From Fidelibacterota bacterium (lineage in GTDB: Bacteria > Fidelibacterota > UBA8477 > JABMPR01): a stretch of DNA of 64,000 nt. Below are positions 52,680-62,020 of the stretch, in pieces; within the stretch, counting starts at the first letter, position 1, and each line of letters begins with the position of its first letter. The notes beneath the pieces are model-generated. The model saw only the letters and a program-made list of their open reading frames with translations. It was not told where the DNA came from and made no database searches. The stretch is taken from positions 38,679 through 102,678 of the forward strand of contig JAERTJ010000151.1 in the NCBI GenBank assembly GCA_016844945.1. Reading direction: 5' to 3'. Position numbers and translations under genes: made by a program.

Positions 52680-52903
52680 AAAAAACTCCTCTCAATTTAT
52701 CTAAAGAAAAATATAGTATTCATGAGGTAAAATTTAATCCAACTACCATGCAATTCAAGGCATGGATTACTGCATATAATGCAAGTACCTCACCTACACA
52801 AGTGTGTTTTATACAATTTTGTTTGAGTGCAAGTTTCAGAGCAATTTTCCGGATATCGAATTTTGCATTATACATCCGGAGTGATGACATTAATTTGCCC
52901 AGG

Positions 52904-53860
52904 ATGAAAAGTCGCGCTGAAATAATATTATCTCATTTAAAATCACTCAGGCTTGAAGAAATTCTAGGTCTAGGATTTATCATTGTAAGCATTAGTTCTG
53001 CTGCTTATGTAAATTTGAATCCCTTATCCAATCAACTGATGGACGCATCTGTCATTCGCTTAAACCTGACAAGAATTCTATTGACGACCGCTCTGACAAC
53101 AGGAATTTTCTGGTTGATTTTTACACGCCCCAACTCACCTCGTATCAAAGTCTTCAGGGATTTTTCTCCCTATCTGATTATACTGGTCATCTTTATGAAT
53201 TATCATGATATGATTTCTCTTCTCAACCCAAATGATATACATGTTTCTCTGGCTGCGTGGGATGCGTCCATTTTTGGTATTCAACCAACAGTCTGGATGG
53301 AGCAATTCTATCAGCCCTGGTTAACTGAGTGGTTTGCACTCGCCTATGTGAATTATTATGTAAGCACGCTTATCCTGCTAATTCTGTTGTATAGGCGAGG
53401 TCAATTCCAGGCTTTTAGAAGTATAATGTTGTTCATGATGGTCAGTTACTATATCGGTTTTATCGGTTACCTGTTGTTTCCAGCATCATCACCCTACCTC
53501 ATTATTTCTAATTTGTATACCGTCGATATTTGGAAAGATACGTCATTGATTTCAAAGTTTGTTCAAGCTCTCGTGAGCCTCTCTCCTAGTCGGGTCAGGG
53601 ACGCTTTTCCCTCCATGCACAATGCGATTACGTTGCTCACAATGATGATGGCCTGGAGGTATCACCGGACTTTTTTCTGGATCCAATTACCTCTGGCAAT
53701 CTCCCTGGTACCGGCAACTGTTTATCTTCGGTATCACTGGGTTGTAGATATTTTTGCAGCAATACCACTGCTTCTATTGGCATTTTTCATATCGCCAAAA
53801 CTGGAGAACAGGTGGCAAGCATTTAAAGCTGATCGACGGCTCGATCTTGAGTCTGGATAA
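52904..53860 (+). CDS. Second PAP2-family Aur1-like membrane enzyme
   Basis: 318 residues. Paralogue of the gene at 49258: SLRLEEILGLGFIIVS matches SLRIEEIIFLVFLI at the start, then NYHDMISLLNPNDIHVSL, DAFPSMHNAITLLTMMMAW (SxxH motif) and YLRYHWVVDIFAA (His/Asp). Active residues are intact. It is divergent from the ino1 operon, separated by 224 bases that must hold both promoters. The ATG at 52904 was chosen from alignment with the paralogue; a longer frame would overlap ino1. One of the two could be the phosphoinositol transferase and the other a phosphatase. Confidence 0.83.
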   Translation: MKSRAEIILSHLKSLRLEEILGLGFIIVSISSAAYVNLNPLSNQLMDASVIRLNLTRILLTTALTTGIFWLIFTRPNSPRIKVFRDFSPYLIILVIFMNYHDMISLLNPNDIHVSLAAWDASIFGIQPTVWMEQFYQPWLTEWFALAYVNYYVSTLILLILLYRRGQFQAFRSIMLFMMVSYYIGFIGYLLFPASSPYLIISNLYTVDIWKDTSLISKFVQALVSLSPSRVRDAFPSMHNAITLLTMMMAWRYHRTFFWIQLPLAISLVPATVYLRYHWVVDIFAAIPLLLLAFFISPKLENRWQAFKADRRLDLESG

Positions 53861-53861
53861 A

Positions 53862-54314
53862 ATGGGTGAATCATCAATGCGAAACCGACAAAATATTGTG
53901 ATAAATATTATTGAATCTGACATAGATGTGGATGCTTCACGACATATTCGGGAAGTTGTCTTTGTGGTGGAACAGGAAGTCCCGCCTGAGATTGAATATG
54001 ATGAATTTGAAGAAAGCTCCACTCACATCCTGGCAAGGATAGATGGTGAAGCAGTTGGGACTGCCCGCTGGAGACAGACCGACCAGGGGCAAAAGCTGGA
54101 ACGGTTTGCGGTGCTAAAATCAGCAAGGGGTCAAGGGGTTGGCGAAGCCCTGGTGAATTTTATCCTGGAACAGATAGAGGATAAACATACATCCTATCTG
54201 AATTCTCAGGTGGTAGCCATTGACTTTTATAAGAGATGTGGATTTGAAGCCATTGGTGGTATTTTTTATGAAGCAGATATTCCTCACCGAAAAATGATCT
54301 ACAAAGCAACCTGA
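53862..54314 (+). CDS. GNAT family N-acetyltransferase
   Basis: 150 residues. GNAT core: VVFVVEQEVPPEIEYDEFEE (alpha1-2 with the acidic turn), ILARIDGEAVGTARW, then the acetyl-CoA loop RFAVLKSARGQGVGEALVNF and SQVVAIDFYKRCGFEAIG. This profile is the ElaA/YjcF-like subgroup of small GNATs. Start ATG 53862 is 1 base after the PAP2 stop; ATG 53877 is an alternative. Co-transcribed with the PAP2 gene but with no evident role in lipid synthesis. Confidence 0.85.
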   Translation: MGESSMRNRQNIVINIIESDIDVDASRHIREVVFVVEQEVPPEIEYDEFEESSTHILARIDGEAVGTARWRQTDQGQKLERFAVLKSARGQGVGEALVNFILEQIEDKHTSYLNSQVVAIDFYKRCGFEAIGGIFYEADIPHRKMIYKAT

Positions 54315-54344
54315 CCGCTTCCAAACTATATACTATTGCCCTCG

Positions 54345-54840
54345 CTTTTGAGCCGGGGGAGTGATAAAAATATAGGGGAAGGGCTTTAGCCCAAACCCGG
54401 GACTTTTCACCCTTTGGGGTTAAAACCCCCTTTATTATCTTGTTCTTTTATCCCCGCACTGATGTGTGAGTTAATTAAAAACAAGAGTTGTCCAAATGAT
54501 CGCCTTGCTAAATCTCGATGGGATAAGACTGAAGCCATCCACTCCATTCGTCCCTGAAAGAAGTTTGTTGCCTTGGCTTTAAAGCCAGGGGTAATGATAG
54601 ACACAAAAGAGAAAGGGCTTTAGCCCAATCTGCGACCATTAATCAATTGGGATTAAAACCCTGTCCACTCTGTCCATCATATCCCCAGTACAAAAGGGCG
54701 CAGTGATCGTTCAGATACCTCAAATCTTTAACCAATATTTCCCAAATTGAAGACTTATACCTGGGTTGGCAATTACCTCGGCTTTTAAGTTGGGGGACCG
54801 GAGAGACTTCTAAGAAAGTGGGCTTTAGCCCAACCAGTGA
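54345..54840. repeat. Cluster of short palindromic repeats, convergent gap 2
   Basis: GGGCTTTAGCCC at 54381-54392, 54615-54626 and 54820-54831; GGGGTTAAAACCCC at 54416-54429 and the looser GGGATTAAAACCC at 54650-54662; GGCTTTAAAGCC at 54576-54587. The order GGGCTTTAGCCC, then about 23 bases, then GGGGTTAAAACCCC occurs twice here and once at 27429-27476. It lies between converging genes (GNAT and fumarase). I see no gene in the 600-base gap. Confidence 0.8.
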
Positions 54841-54863
54841 CTTTTGATCCTTTCCGGACAAAA

Positions 54864-54894
54864 AAAAATGACCGGAAACTCCGGCCATTTTTCT
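54864..54894. terminator. Bidirectional intrinsic terminator, fumarase operon end
   Basis: A-run, stem AATGACCGG-AAACT-CCGGCCATT, T-run, 22 bases past the fumarase beta stop on its strand. Both strands show a U-tract. It ends the kor-fum operon. Confidence 0.85.
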
Positions 54895-54915
54895 CAGATA
54901 ATTGTATGGAACGAA

Positions 54916-55497
54916 TCAACCAAAGATGAGCTTTTTCGCAACCTCATCTGATTTTGCTTTAATCGATTTATGCAAGGATCCGCCATGACTGTCCATGGTA
55001 ACCACAGCTGGAAAGTCTTTTACTTCGATATGCCAGAAAGCTTCTGGAACACCTAACTCTTCCAGCATGTAAACATCATGTACTTTTACCACTGATTTTG
55101 CCAGAGAGGCAGCCATGCCACCTATTGCATGTAAATAGACCCCACCAGACTTAGCCAGTCCCGCTAGCGTCTTTTCACCCATACCACCCTTACCAATCAC
55201 GGCACGGACTTTATAATGTTCCATAACAGCTGCTTCGTAAGGTTCTTCGCGAATACTGGTAGTGGGTCCAGCGGCGACAAATGACCAGGAACCGTCATCA
55301 TGCCGCTTGACCACAGGTCCACAGTGATAAATCATACTGTTTTCCATGATAGGATTCAGCCAGTCCGGCCAATTCTCATGGATATACTTATGGGCTGCAT
55401 CGCGGGCTGTTACCATGAGACCAGAGATGGCGACTTCATCACCCATCTTTAAATCTCGGATGTCTGCTTCAGATATGGGTAATTGTAACTTAATCAT
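54916..55497 (-). CDS. Class I fumarate hydratase, beta subunit
   Basis: 193 residues, the C-terminal-domain subunit of the two-subunit class I fumarase. Markers: VAISGLMVTARDAAHKYI, CGPVVKRHDDGSW, AAGPTTSIREEPYE, RAVIGKGGMGEKT and FPAVVTMDSHGGSLH. It binds substrate at the interface with the iron-sulfur alpha subunit. The gene start overlaps the alpha gene by 8 bases. Tartrate dehydratase is the same family; the TCA neighbours favour fumarase. Last gene of the kor-fum operon. Confidence 0.93.
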   Translation of the reverse strand: MIKLQLPISEADIRDLKMGDEVAISGLMVTARDAAHKYIHENWPDWLNPIMENSMIYHCGPVVKRHDDGSWSFVAAGPTTSIREEPYEAAVMEHYKVRAVIGKGGMGEKTLAGLAKSGGVYLHAIGGMAASLAKSVVKVHDVYMLEELGVPEAFWHIEVKDFPAVVTMDSHGGSLHKSIKAKSDEVAKKLIFG

Positions 55498-56377
55498 AGC
55501 TCACCTCCCCACTGGTTTTCACGGACATGCTATGGCGTCGATAGGCCCAGCACATATAGGAAATGGATACAAAGAAGGAAGCCGGCAATCGATGCAGGGA
55601 TCCCATTTTTACCCCAAGGATAGTGGTTTTTCCACCAAAGCCCATGGGACCCACACCCAGCTTATTCAAATCTGCGTATAGTTTAGATTCAAGTTCGGCT
55701 AGTTCTGGGTTTTCATTGGTATCTGTCATTTTACGAAAGAGTTGTGACTTAGCAGCCAGATGTGAAGATGTCCGATCTCCACCAATTCCAATTCCAAGGA
55801 TGCCAGGGGCACAACCCAGGCCTTGAGCAGCATTCACTGCATCCACAATTACTTTATAGACACCGTCGAGGTCACGACCGGCACCTAGTCCAACATCAGG
55901 TAGTTTATACTGGGTAGAGACGTTTTCACATCCCCCACCCTTAAGCATTAGCTTGAATTCGATATAGTCCTTATCCCATTCTTCAAAATGGATAAAGGGC
56001 TGGCCTTCACCGATGTTATTCCCTGAGTTTTTACCAGATATTGAATCCACAGCATTGGGACGCAAATAGCTTTTATCTACCGCTTCAGCCGTGGCTTCAT
56101 GGATGAGAGCTGTCAGTTTCCTCATGGAGACACCTTCAGGGATATGAACGAGGTAAATATTAGTCCCCGTGTCCTGACAGATTGGTGTGGATTCTTCACG
56201 AGCCAGATCAATATTTTTAAGAATCATACCAAAAACACTTCTGGCGGCTGATCCTTCATCTTCATTTTCCCGGGCTGCCTTAATACTATCGACTACATCA
56301 TCTGGAAGATCAGTTGCTGCCCTACGTACCAATTCAAGAAGCTGGTTTTTTAAAGCTCCTTCATCGTATTGAAACAT
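55490..56377 (-). CDS. Class I fumarate hydratase, alpha subunit
   Basis: 295 residues. Holds the oxygen-sensitive [4Fe-4S] cluster with Cys67 (TPICQDTG), Cys150 (GGGCEN) and Cys189 (GLGCAPG), all present. GRDLDGVYKVIVDAV and LGIGIGGDRTSSHLAAK are conserved, and HRLPASFFVSISYMCWAYRR ends the domain. Catalyses fumarate to malate. Overlaps the beta gene and lies 15 bases from korB, so one transcript covers all four. The iron-sulfur type fits anaerobic or low-oxygen life. Confidence 0.94.
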   Translation of the reverse strand: MFQYDEGALKNQLLELVRRAATDLPDDVVDSIKAARENEDEGSAARSVFGMILKNIDLAREESTPICQDTGTNIYLVHIPEGVSMRKLTALIHEATAEAVDKSYLRPNAVDSISGKNSGNNIGEGQPFIHFEEWDKDYIEFKLMLKGGGCENVSTQYKLPDVGLGAGRDLDGVYKVIVDAVNAAQGLGCAPGILGIGIGGDRTSSHLAAKSQLFRKMTDTNENPELAELESKLYADLNKLGVGPMGFGGKTTILGVKMGSLHRLPASFFVSISYMCWAYRRHSMSVKTSGEVSYD

Positions 56378-56392
56378 ATTTCACCCCGTTGT

Positions 56393-57418
56393 TTACTTGA
56401 CCTCCCAAACGTCACCACTATAAAACAGATCTTCCAACGTTCCTTCGCCTTTAATCTCAGTCACTTCTTCGATCTGCCTGACCAGCATATCATCATATGT
56501 GGGTGCGTCTACAGCTCGTAAAATACCAAAGGGCGTTGGGTTGTTGGAGTCAAATGTCATCTCAAGCAATAAGTTGGTGATAATGGGATTGGTTTCATCG
56601 TGAACCAGAATATCCTTCTCTGTCCAGTCACCACCCAGAGGCACAACCTTGGGGTGGTTATCTTTCATGATGATGCCCTTATCACGCTCTTTACCAAAAA
56701 TCATGGGCTCACCATGTACGACAAAGAGTGCATTATCAGGACGGGTCGCTTTGTTCTCAACATCGCCAAATTCACCATCATTAAAAATGATACAGTTTTG
56801 ATAAACCTCTATAAATGAAGCCCCTTTATGACGTTGTGAGCGTTTGATACTTTCTTGCAAACCTTTGGCATCAACATCCAGAGCGCGTGCAATAAAAGTA
56901 GCATTGGCACCCAGGGCGATAGCACTCGGGTTAAAGGGACGATCTACTGACCCAAAAGGAGAAGATTTAGTTTTTTTACCTAAGAGGGATGTGGGAGAAT
57001 ACTGTCCCTTGGTCAAACCATAAATTCTGTTATTAAACAACATGATATTCATGTCAATATTACGTCTCAGGGCATGGATCATGTGGTTTCCACCAATGGA
57101 AAAACCATCACCATCACCTGTAATCACCCATACTGCCAGATCAGGATTGGCCAGTTTGACACCAGAAGCAATCGCTGGAGCACGTCCATGAATTGAATGG
57201 AAGCCATATGTGTCCATGTAGTATGGAAATCGACTTGAGCAGCCAATACCGGATACAAATGCATAATTCTCTTTCTTCACACCCATGACCGGCAGGGTTT
57301 TCTGCATATTTGCTAGTACTGAATAATCCCCGCAACCCGGGCACCAGCGTACCTCATTGCCAGGGACAAAATCTTTACGGGTTAGATTCAGATCTTCTAC
57401 CTTAATAGTTTCACTCAT
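56393..57418 (-). CDS. korB: 2-oxoacid:ferredoxin oxidoreductase, beta subunit
   Basis: 341 residues. Thiamine-diphosphate subunit: RWCPGCGDYSVL (Cys26, Cys29), SGIGCSSRFPYYMDTYG, ITGDGDGFSIGGNH (ThDP-magnesium motif) and LFNNRIYGLTKGQYSPTS. The last two cluster ligands are as expected for Kor/Oor. It joins the alpha subunit encoded upstream. 2-Oxoglutarate is the likely substrate because fumarase follows in the same operon, but pyruvate or branched-chain acids cannot be excluded. No separate gamma or delta subunit genes are in the operon. Confidence 0.92.
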   Translation of the reverse strand: MSETIKVEDLNLTRKDFVPGNEVRWCPGCGDYSVLANMQKTLPVMGVKKENYAFVSGIGCSSRFPYYMDTYGFHSIHGRAPAIASGVKLANPDLAVWVITGDGDGFSIGGNHMIHALRRNIDMNIMLFNNRIYGLTKGQYSPTSLLGKKTKSSPFGSVDRPFNPSAIALGANATFIARALDVDAKGLQESIKRSQRHKGASFIEVYQNCIIFNDGEFGDVENKATRPDNALFVVHGEPMIFGKERDKGIIMKDNHPKVVPLGGDWTEKDILVHDETNPIITNLLLEMTFDSNNPTPFGILRAVDAPTYDDMLVRQIEEVTEIKGEGTLEDLFYSGDVWEVK

Positions 57419-57452
57419 CTTACTATACCTTACTTATTATTCAATTCCCGGA

Positions 57453-59291
57453 TTAACCGAGGATCTCGTTTATTTTTTCAACAATCTCTGAGGCGCGGAA
57501 GGGTTCTCCTCTCACCTTGTTCAATTGGTGAATAGGTCTGGCGAGTTCTGCTTTCATGAGAAGAGCTAGCTGGCCGCTATTCACCTCAGGTATGAGAATC
57601 TCATCGAAATTATCGCAAATGGCTTTCAAATCTGCCGGGAAGGGGCTTACCCAACGTAAGTGCAGCTGACTTACAGCTTGACCTTCAGCTTGCGCACGCT
57701 CTACGGCAACATGGATAGCGCCATGAGTACTTCCCCAACCCAGTACTAGCACTTTGCCCTTGTCCGATCCATAAACTTCAGATTTGGGTATCTCCTGGGT
57801 AATGTTTTGAACTTTACGAGCCCTGATGTCAGTCATGATCTGATGATTCTCAGGATCCTGACTCACCATACCGGTAATATTCTCTTTTTCCAGACCACCA
57901 ATACGATGCTCAAGTCCAGGAGTTCCAGGTATTGCCCAGGGGCGCGCTTCATTCTCATCACGAGAATATGGCATATATCCATCCTCTCCCCGTAATGAAC
58001 TATCAGGATGATTGACTTCAATCTCTGGAAGATCCTTGGGATCTGGTATCTGCCATGGACCAGAACCCTGTCCCAGATACCCATCTGTTAATAAAATAAC
58101 AGGGGTCATATATTTCATGGCGATACGAGCAGCCATGAAAGCACATTCAAAACAATCTGCAGGATCTTGAGCTGCAATTACGGGAATAGGCGCATCACTA
58201 TTGCGTCCATGAACCGCCTGGAGTAAATCAGACTGTTCCATCTTGGTAGGCATTCCAGTACTGGGTCCACCACGCTGGACATTAACGATCACCAGAGGTA
58301 ATTCTGTAATGATTGCCAGACCTATCGCTTCGGTCTTCAATGCCATTCCAGGACCGGATGTTGTTGTACAAGCCAGAGCACCAGAGTAGGAAGCACCAAT
58401 TGCTGAAGCAATACCAGCAATTTCATCCTCGGCCTGGAAGGTTTTTACATTATGATTTCTCAGGCTAGAGAGGGTATGTAAAATTTCACTGGCAGGTGTA
58501 ATGGGATACGATCCTAGAAATAGTTCTTTTCCAGCTTTCTTAGCAGCTGAGACCAGACCATACGCTACGGCAACATTACCTGTGATGTTTCGATATTTTC
58601 CTTTAGGCAGTTCTGCCTTCTCTACAGCATAGGAGGTGGTAAATATTTCGGTGGTCTCACCATAATTAAAACCTGTTTTCATGGCAATAATATTTGCTTC
58701 AGCGATAGAAGGATTTTTGGCAAACTTTTTCCTGAGCCATTCTTCAGTGGGCTCTATTGGACGATTATACATCCAGAAGAGAACACCCAGAGCAAACATG
58801 TTTTTGGTGCGTTCGATACCTTTGGATGTCAGATCTGAATCTTCCAGCGCTTTGCCGACAAGCTTTGACATTTCTATACTGTATACGGTGTAGCCATCAA
58901 GCGAGCCATCGAGGAGTGGATTTTCTTCCCAACTTGCCATCTTTAGATTCTTTGGAGAAAAGGCATTGGCATTCGCCAGAATGGTCCCACCTTTTTTTAA
59001 ATCTTTCAAGTGGACTTTCAGGGCTGCAGGATTCATCGCTACCAGTGTATCTGGCAGGTCCCCTGGGGTAAATACACGTTGAGAACCAAACATCAATTGA
59101 AAGGCACTCACACCAGCAAGTGTTCCTAGAGGTGCTCGAATCTCAGATGGATAATTTGGAATCGTTTTAAGATCATTTCCAACAATGGCTGTCGCTTCAG
59201 TAAAGCGTGTGCCTGTTAGTTGCATTCCATCGCCAGAGTCTCCTGCAAAGCGAATGGTTGCCTCATTAATACGAACTACTTTTTTCGTCAT
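57453..59291 (-). CDS. korA: 2-oxoacid:ferredoxin oxidoreductase, alpha subunit (gamma-alpha fusion)
   Basis: 612 residues, a fusion of the gamma domain (about 10-190, RFAGDSGDGMQLTGTRFTEA) and the alpha domain (about 220-610, GNVAVAYGLVSAAKKAGKEL, SYPITPASEILHTL, FQAEDEIAGIASAIGASYSG, TTSGPGMALKTEA). Oxidises 2-oxoacids to acyl-CoA and reduces ferredoxin, or runs backwards to fix carbon dioxide. AGGAG lies 9 bases before its ATG. First gene of the operon. The 287-base upstream region (59292-59578) shows no other gene. Two-subunit forms of this kind are typical of KorAB. Confidence 0.94.
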   Translation of the reverse strand: MTKKVVRINEATIRFAGDSGDGMQLTGTRFTEATAIVGNDLKTIPNYPSEIRAPLGTLAGVSAFQLMFGSQRVFTPGDLPDTLVAMNPAALKVHLKDLKKGGTILANANAFSPKNLKMASWEENPLLDGSLDGYTVYSIEMSKLVGKALEDSDLTSKGIERTKNMFALGVLFWMYNRPIEPTEEWLRKKFAKNPSIAEANIIAMKTGFNYGETTEIFTTSYAVEKAELPKGKYRNITGNVAVAYGLVSAAKKAGKELFLGSYPITPASEILHTLSSLRNHNVKTFQAEDEIAGIASAIGASYSGALACTTTSGPGMALKTEAIGLAIITELPLVIVNVQRGGPSTGMPTKMEQSDLLQAVHGRNSDAPIPVIAAQDPADCFECAFMAARIAMKYMTPVILLTDGYLGQGSGPWQIPDPKDLPEIEVNHPDSSLRGEDGYMPYSRDENEARPWAIPGTPGLEHRIGGLEKENITGMVSQDPENHQIMTDIRARKVQNITQEIPKSEVYGSDKGKVLVLGWGSTHGAIHVAVERAQAEGQAVSQLHLRWVSPFPADLKAICDNFDEILIPEVNSGQLALLMKAELARPIHQLNKVRGEPFRASEIVEKINEILG

Positions 59292-59578
59292 GAATACGAA
59301 CTCCTGATAAACGAAACTATTTTTTTATGATTAGGTTTGACTGATTTTTGTGTCATGTACCAGAATTGATATAGGCTAGAATCTACGGTTAAATGATGCT
59401 GCTTTGTGGGAGCATCCATATGCGGATTAAGGCCTGAGTGTTCCGGCTCATTCATGATCAAAAACTAATGTCCACTTAGTCCTAAAACAACGCTGAATGA
59501 TATCTGACACCATTTATTTTTCACAAGTATTTGACAAAGCAACTATTGCACCATAAAAGGGATAATTATCCGTCTCAG

Positions 59579-61966
59579 CTATTTATTTAGAGCCTGCCCC
59601 TTTAAAAAATATTTCTTTAACTTACTCTGGGCTTCTCCAAATACTGTTCGGGCAGGAAAATTTCCATGTTTGTTCATTACGCCTGCTTTCACGCCTGTCA
59701 GGAGCTCGATACCTTCTGCAATGGTATCTACAGCCCAGATGTGAAATTTCCCTGCTTTTACTGCGGCTTGAATATCTGGCATTATCATCAAATGAGCGAC
59801 ATTTGAGTTGGGAACGATGACCCCCTGATCTCCAGTCAGTCCTCGTATATCACACAAGTGGAAAAATCCCTCGATCTTTTCATTAACACCACCAATAGCC
59901 TGTATCTCACCCCACTGGTTCACAGACCCAGTCACGGCAATCCCTTGTTTGATTGGAAATCCTGACAGGGCAGAAAGGATAGCATAGATTTCTGTGGAGC
60001 TGGCGCTATCACCATCAATGCCCCCATAGGATTGTTCAAAAGTGAGGGTGATGGCTACTGAGAGGGGGAAATTCTGAGCGAAGGTTTGCCCCAGATATCC
60101 ATTGATAATGAGATTCCCCTTATCATAAGTCTTCCCGGACAACTTCGCTTCACGCTCAACAGAGATGATACCCGGCTCACCCATATAAGTTGTTGCCGTA
60201 ATCTTGGAAGGCTTCCCAAATGAGTTATCCCCCATGGAATAAACAGCTAGTCCGTTGATCTGTCCAGTGTGCTCACCCTTCACATCTATAAGCAGGGTTT
60301 CACTCTCGATATTCTCCCAGACTTTTTCCTCGTAGAGGCTCCCTCTAAAACGTTTTTCCGAAATGGCTTTGCGGACATCTTCCATCCAGACCTGACGATG
60401 TTTTTGCTTTCTCGCCCAATGTGCAGACTCCGTGATCAAACCTACCAGGGTTCCAAACTGCAGTGAGAGCTTGTTCTTGTCTCCTGCCAATCTTGAGCTG
60501 TATACTATAATTTGTGTGGCTGCTCCTGAAGTGAAGTGGGGTAATTTGCTTTCACGACATACTCTGGCAATAAACTGGCATAACAAATGTTCGTTCTTCG
60601 TATTCCGATTCACCTCATAGTCAAAATCAGCGCGAACCTTAAATGTTTTATTAAAGGCATCATCTACTTCCTGGAGATAATGGAAATAGTCAGATCGACC
60701 TAACAGGATGACATTCAAATCAAGCGGAATGGGTTCAGGTTTTAGAGATGTTGTTGATGAAAATCCAAACTGCTCGTTTACATCTTCAATTTGAATTGAT
60801 TTATTTTTAAGGGCCCGTTTTAAAGGTTCCCAGACATGTGCATTCTGCAACACACTTTGAATATCAAGGATTAAAAAGCCACCATTAGCCTTTAGTAAAG
60901 CCCCTGGTGTGATCATGGTGAAATCACTATACCAGGCACCCATCACGGCTTTTTTTCCGATTCGACCAAACAGATTATAATAGGAAGGGTTGGTATCGAT
61001 AACCAGTGGGGCTCCTTCCTGCCGAGAATTATCCACCAGGAGGTTCACTTTATAACGCTGCATAAGTGCTTTTTGTACCTGCTGAGGACTCACGCCTCCC
61101 TCTTCATCTTCTGAACCAACATTCATACCGACAAATTCTTGAACATGTTCAGCAATATCGTCTCTTACATTTTGCAGATACTTCAGAATACCAGGGTGAT
61201 CTGCATAATTTTCAAGCAAACGACCAATCCGATGTTCTACTGAATCCAGGGCGATCTTTTCCTGGAGGTTCTCAACCACATCCTCCCGCTCTTCTTCAAG
61301 CTCAGCCATATCCCGGAGTGCTTCACGGAGATGCTCCTGAATCATTCCGATTCGTTCATTTAACTCGGCTTGTTCTTTCTCATCCAGGGCTGCAAATGCT
61401 TCCTCACTCATGGGTTCGCCATCTTTGAGGGGTATCGTCTGGAAACCTTCCTGGGTCAAGGTCAGTTGAATATCCTGTTCGGCAGCTTCCACATTTACGC
61501 TGGCAATGATTTCATCTCGACCCGTATCAAATTCAGCGGTGATTTCTTTTTTGCGTTTAGCATATAATTCACCCTTGAAAACTTTTGGCAGGTCAGTACT
61601 TAAACTGGAAATCAAGCGTTTCATTTGCTTCGTAAATTTTATACCAGCGCCCGCGGGTAAACGAAAAACTTTTGGATTGTATTCGTCTCTGAAGTTGAAG
61701 ACTACAATCCAGTCATCAGGCACTGGTTTTGTTGCAGCAAATTTTTGAACGAGATTCTTGACGATTGTACTCTTCCCTGTTCCAGGGACACCACCCACAA
61801 ATACATTGTAGCCCGGCGCCAGCAACTCCAGACCAAACTCAAGTGCACGTACTGCACGTTCCTGTCCAATCACCTGCTTCAGACTGGGAAGTTCTGAGGT
61901 TGATTTAAATTTCAGGGCTTCATCATCAGTTGTTCTGCAAAGATCTTTCGTGGTAAGTTTCTTCAT
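59579..61966 (-). CDS. Lon-family ATP-dependent protease (AAA_32/LonB-like)
   Basis: 795 residues. N-terminal AAA module with GGVPGTGKSTIVKNL near residue 57, a long helical insertion (about 175-300) and the C-terminal Lon protease domain (about 570-795). Catalytic Ser654 in YGGIDGDSASSTEIYA and Lys697 in GGVNEKIEGFF are 43 residues apart, exactly as in E. coli Lon. GQINGLAVYSMGDNSFGKPS starts the protease fold. This group lacks the Lon N domain; it may be a quality-control or regulatory protease. Transcribed alone. No membrane span is visible, unlike archaeal LonB. Confidence 0.93.
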   Translation of the reverse strand: MKKLTTKDLCRTTDDEALKFKSTSELPSLKQVIGQERAVRALEFGLELLAPGYNVFVGGVPGTGKSTIVKNLVQKFAATKPVPDDWIVVFNFRDEYNPKVFRLPAGAGIKFTKQMKRLISSLSTDLPKVFKGELYAKRKKEITAEFDTGRDEIIASVNVEAAEQDIQLTLTQEGFQTIPLKDGEPMSEEAFAALDEKEQAELNERIGMIQEHLREALRDMAELEEEREDVVENLQEKIALDSVEHRIGRLLENYADHPGILKYLQNVRDDIAEHVQEFVGMNVGSEDEEGGVSPQQVQKALMQRYKVNLLVDNSRQEGAPLVIDTNPSYYNLFGRIGKKAVMGAWYSDFTMITPGALLKANGGFLILDIQSVLQNAHVWEPLKRALKNKSIQIEDVNEQFGFSSTTSLKPEPIPLDLNVILLGRSDYFHYLQEVDDAFNKTFKVRADFDYEVNRNTKNEHLLCQFIARVCRESKLPHFTSGAATQIIVYSSRLAGDKNKLSLQFGTLVGLITESAHWARKQKHRQVWMEDVRKAISEKRFRGSLYEEKVWENIESETLLIDVKGEHTGQINGLAVYSMGDNSFGKPSKITATTYMGEPGIISVEREAKLSGKTYDKGNLIINGYLGQTFAQNFPLSVAITLTFEQSYGGIDGDSASSTEIYAILSALSGFPIKQGIAVTGSVNQWGEIQAIGGVNEKIEGFFHLCDIRGLTGDQGVIVPNSNVAHLMIMPDIQAAVKAGKFHIWAVDTIAEGIELLTGVKAGVMNKHGNFPARTVFGEAQSKLKKYFLKGQALNK

Positions 61967-62020
61967 GCTCCAATCCTGATTTTATTTTACAAGCCGCAAT
62001 GCAAGCGGCATGATTGAGTT

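Noticed and set aside
52610..52903. Longer start of the second PAP2 gene
   Set aside because: The extension is antisense to the start of ino1 and does not align with the paralogue, which begins at the MK..SLRxEEI motif.
54345..54840. CRISPR or tandem-repeat array in the convergent gap
   Set aside because: The palindromes are 12-14 bases, unevenly spaced and of three kinds; no cas genes are present.
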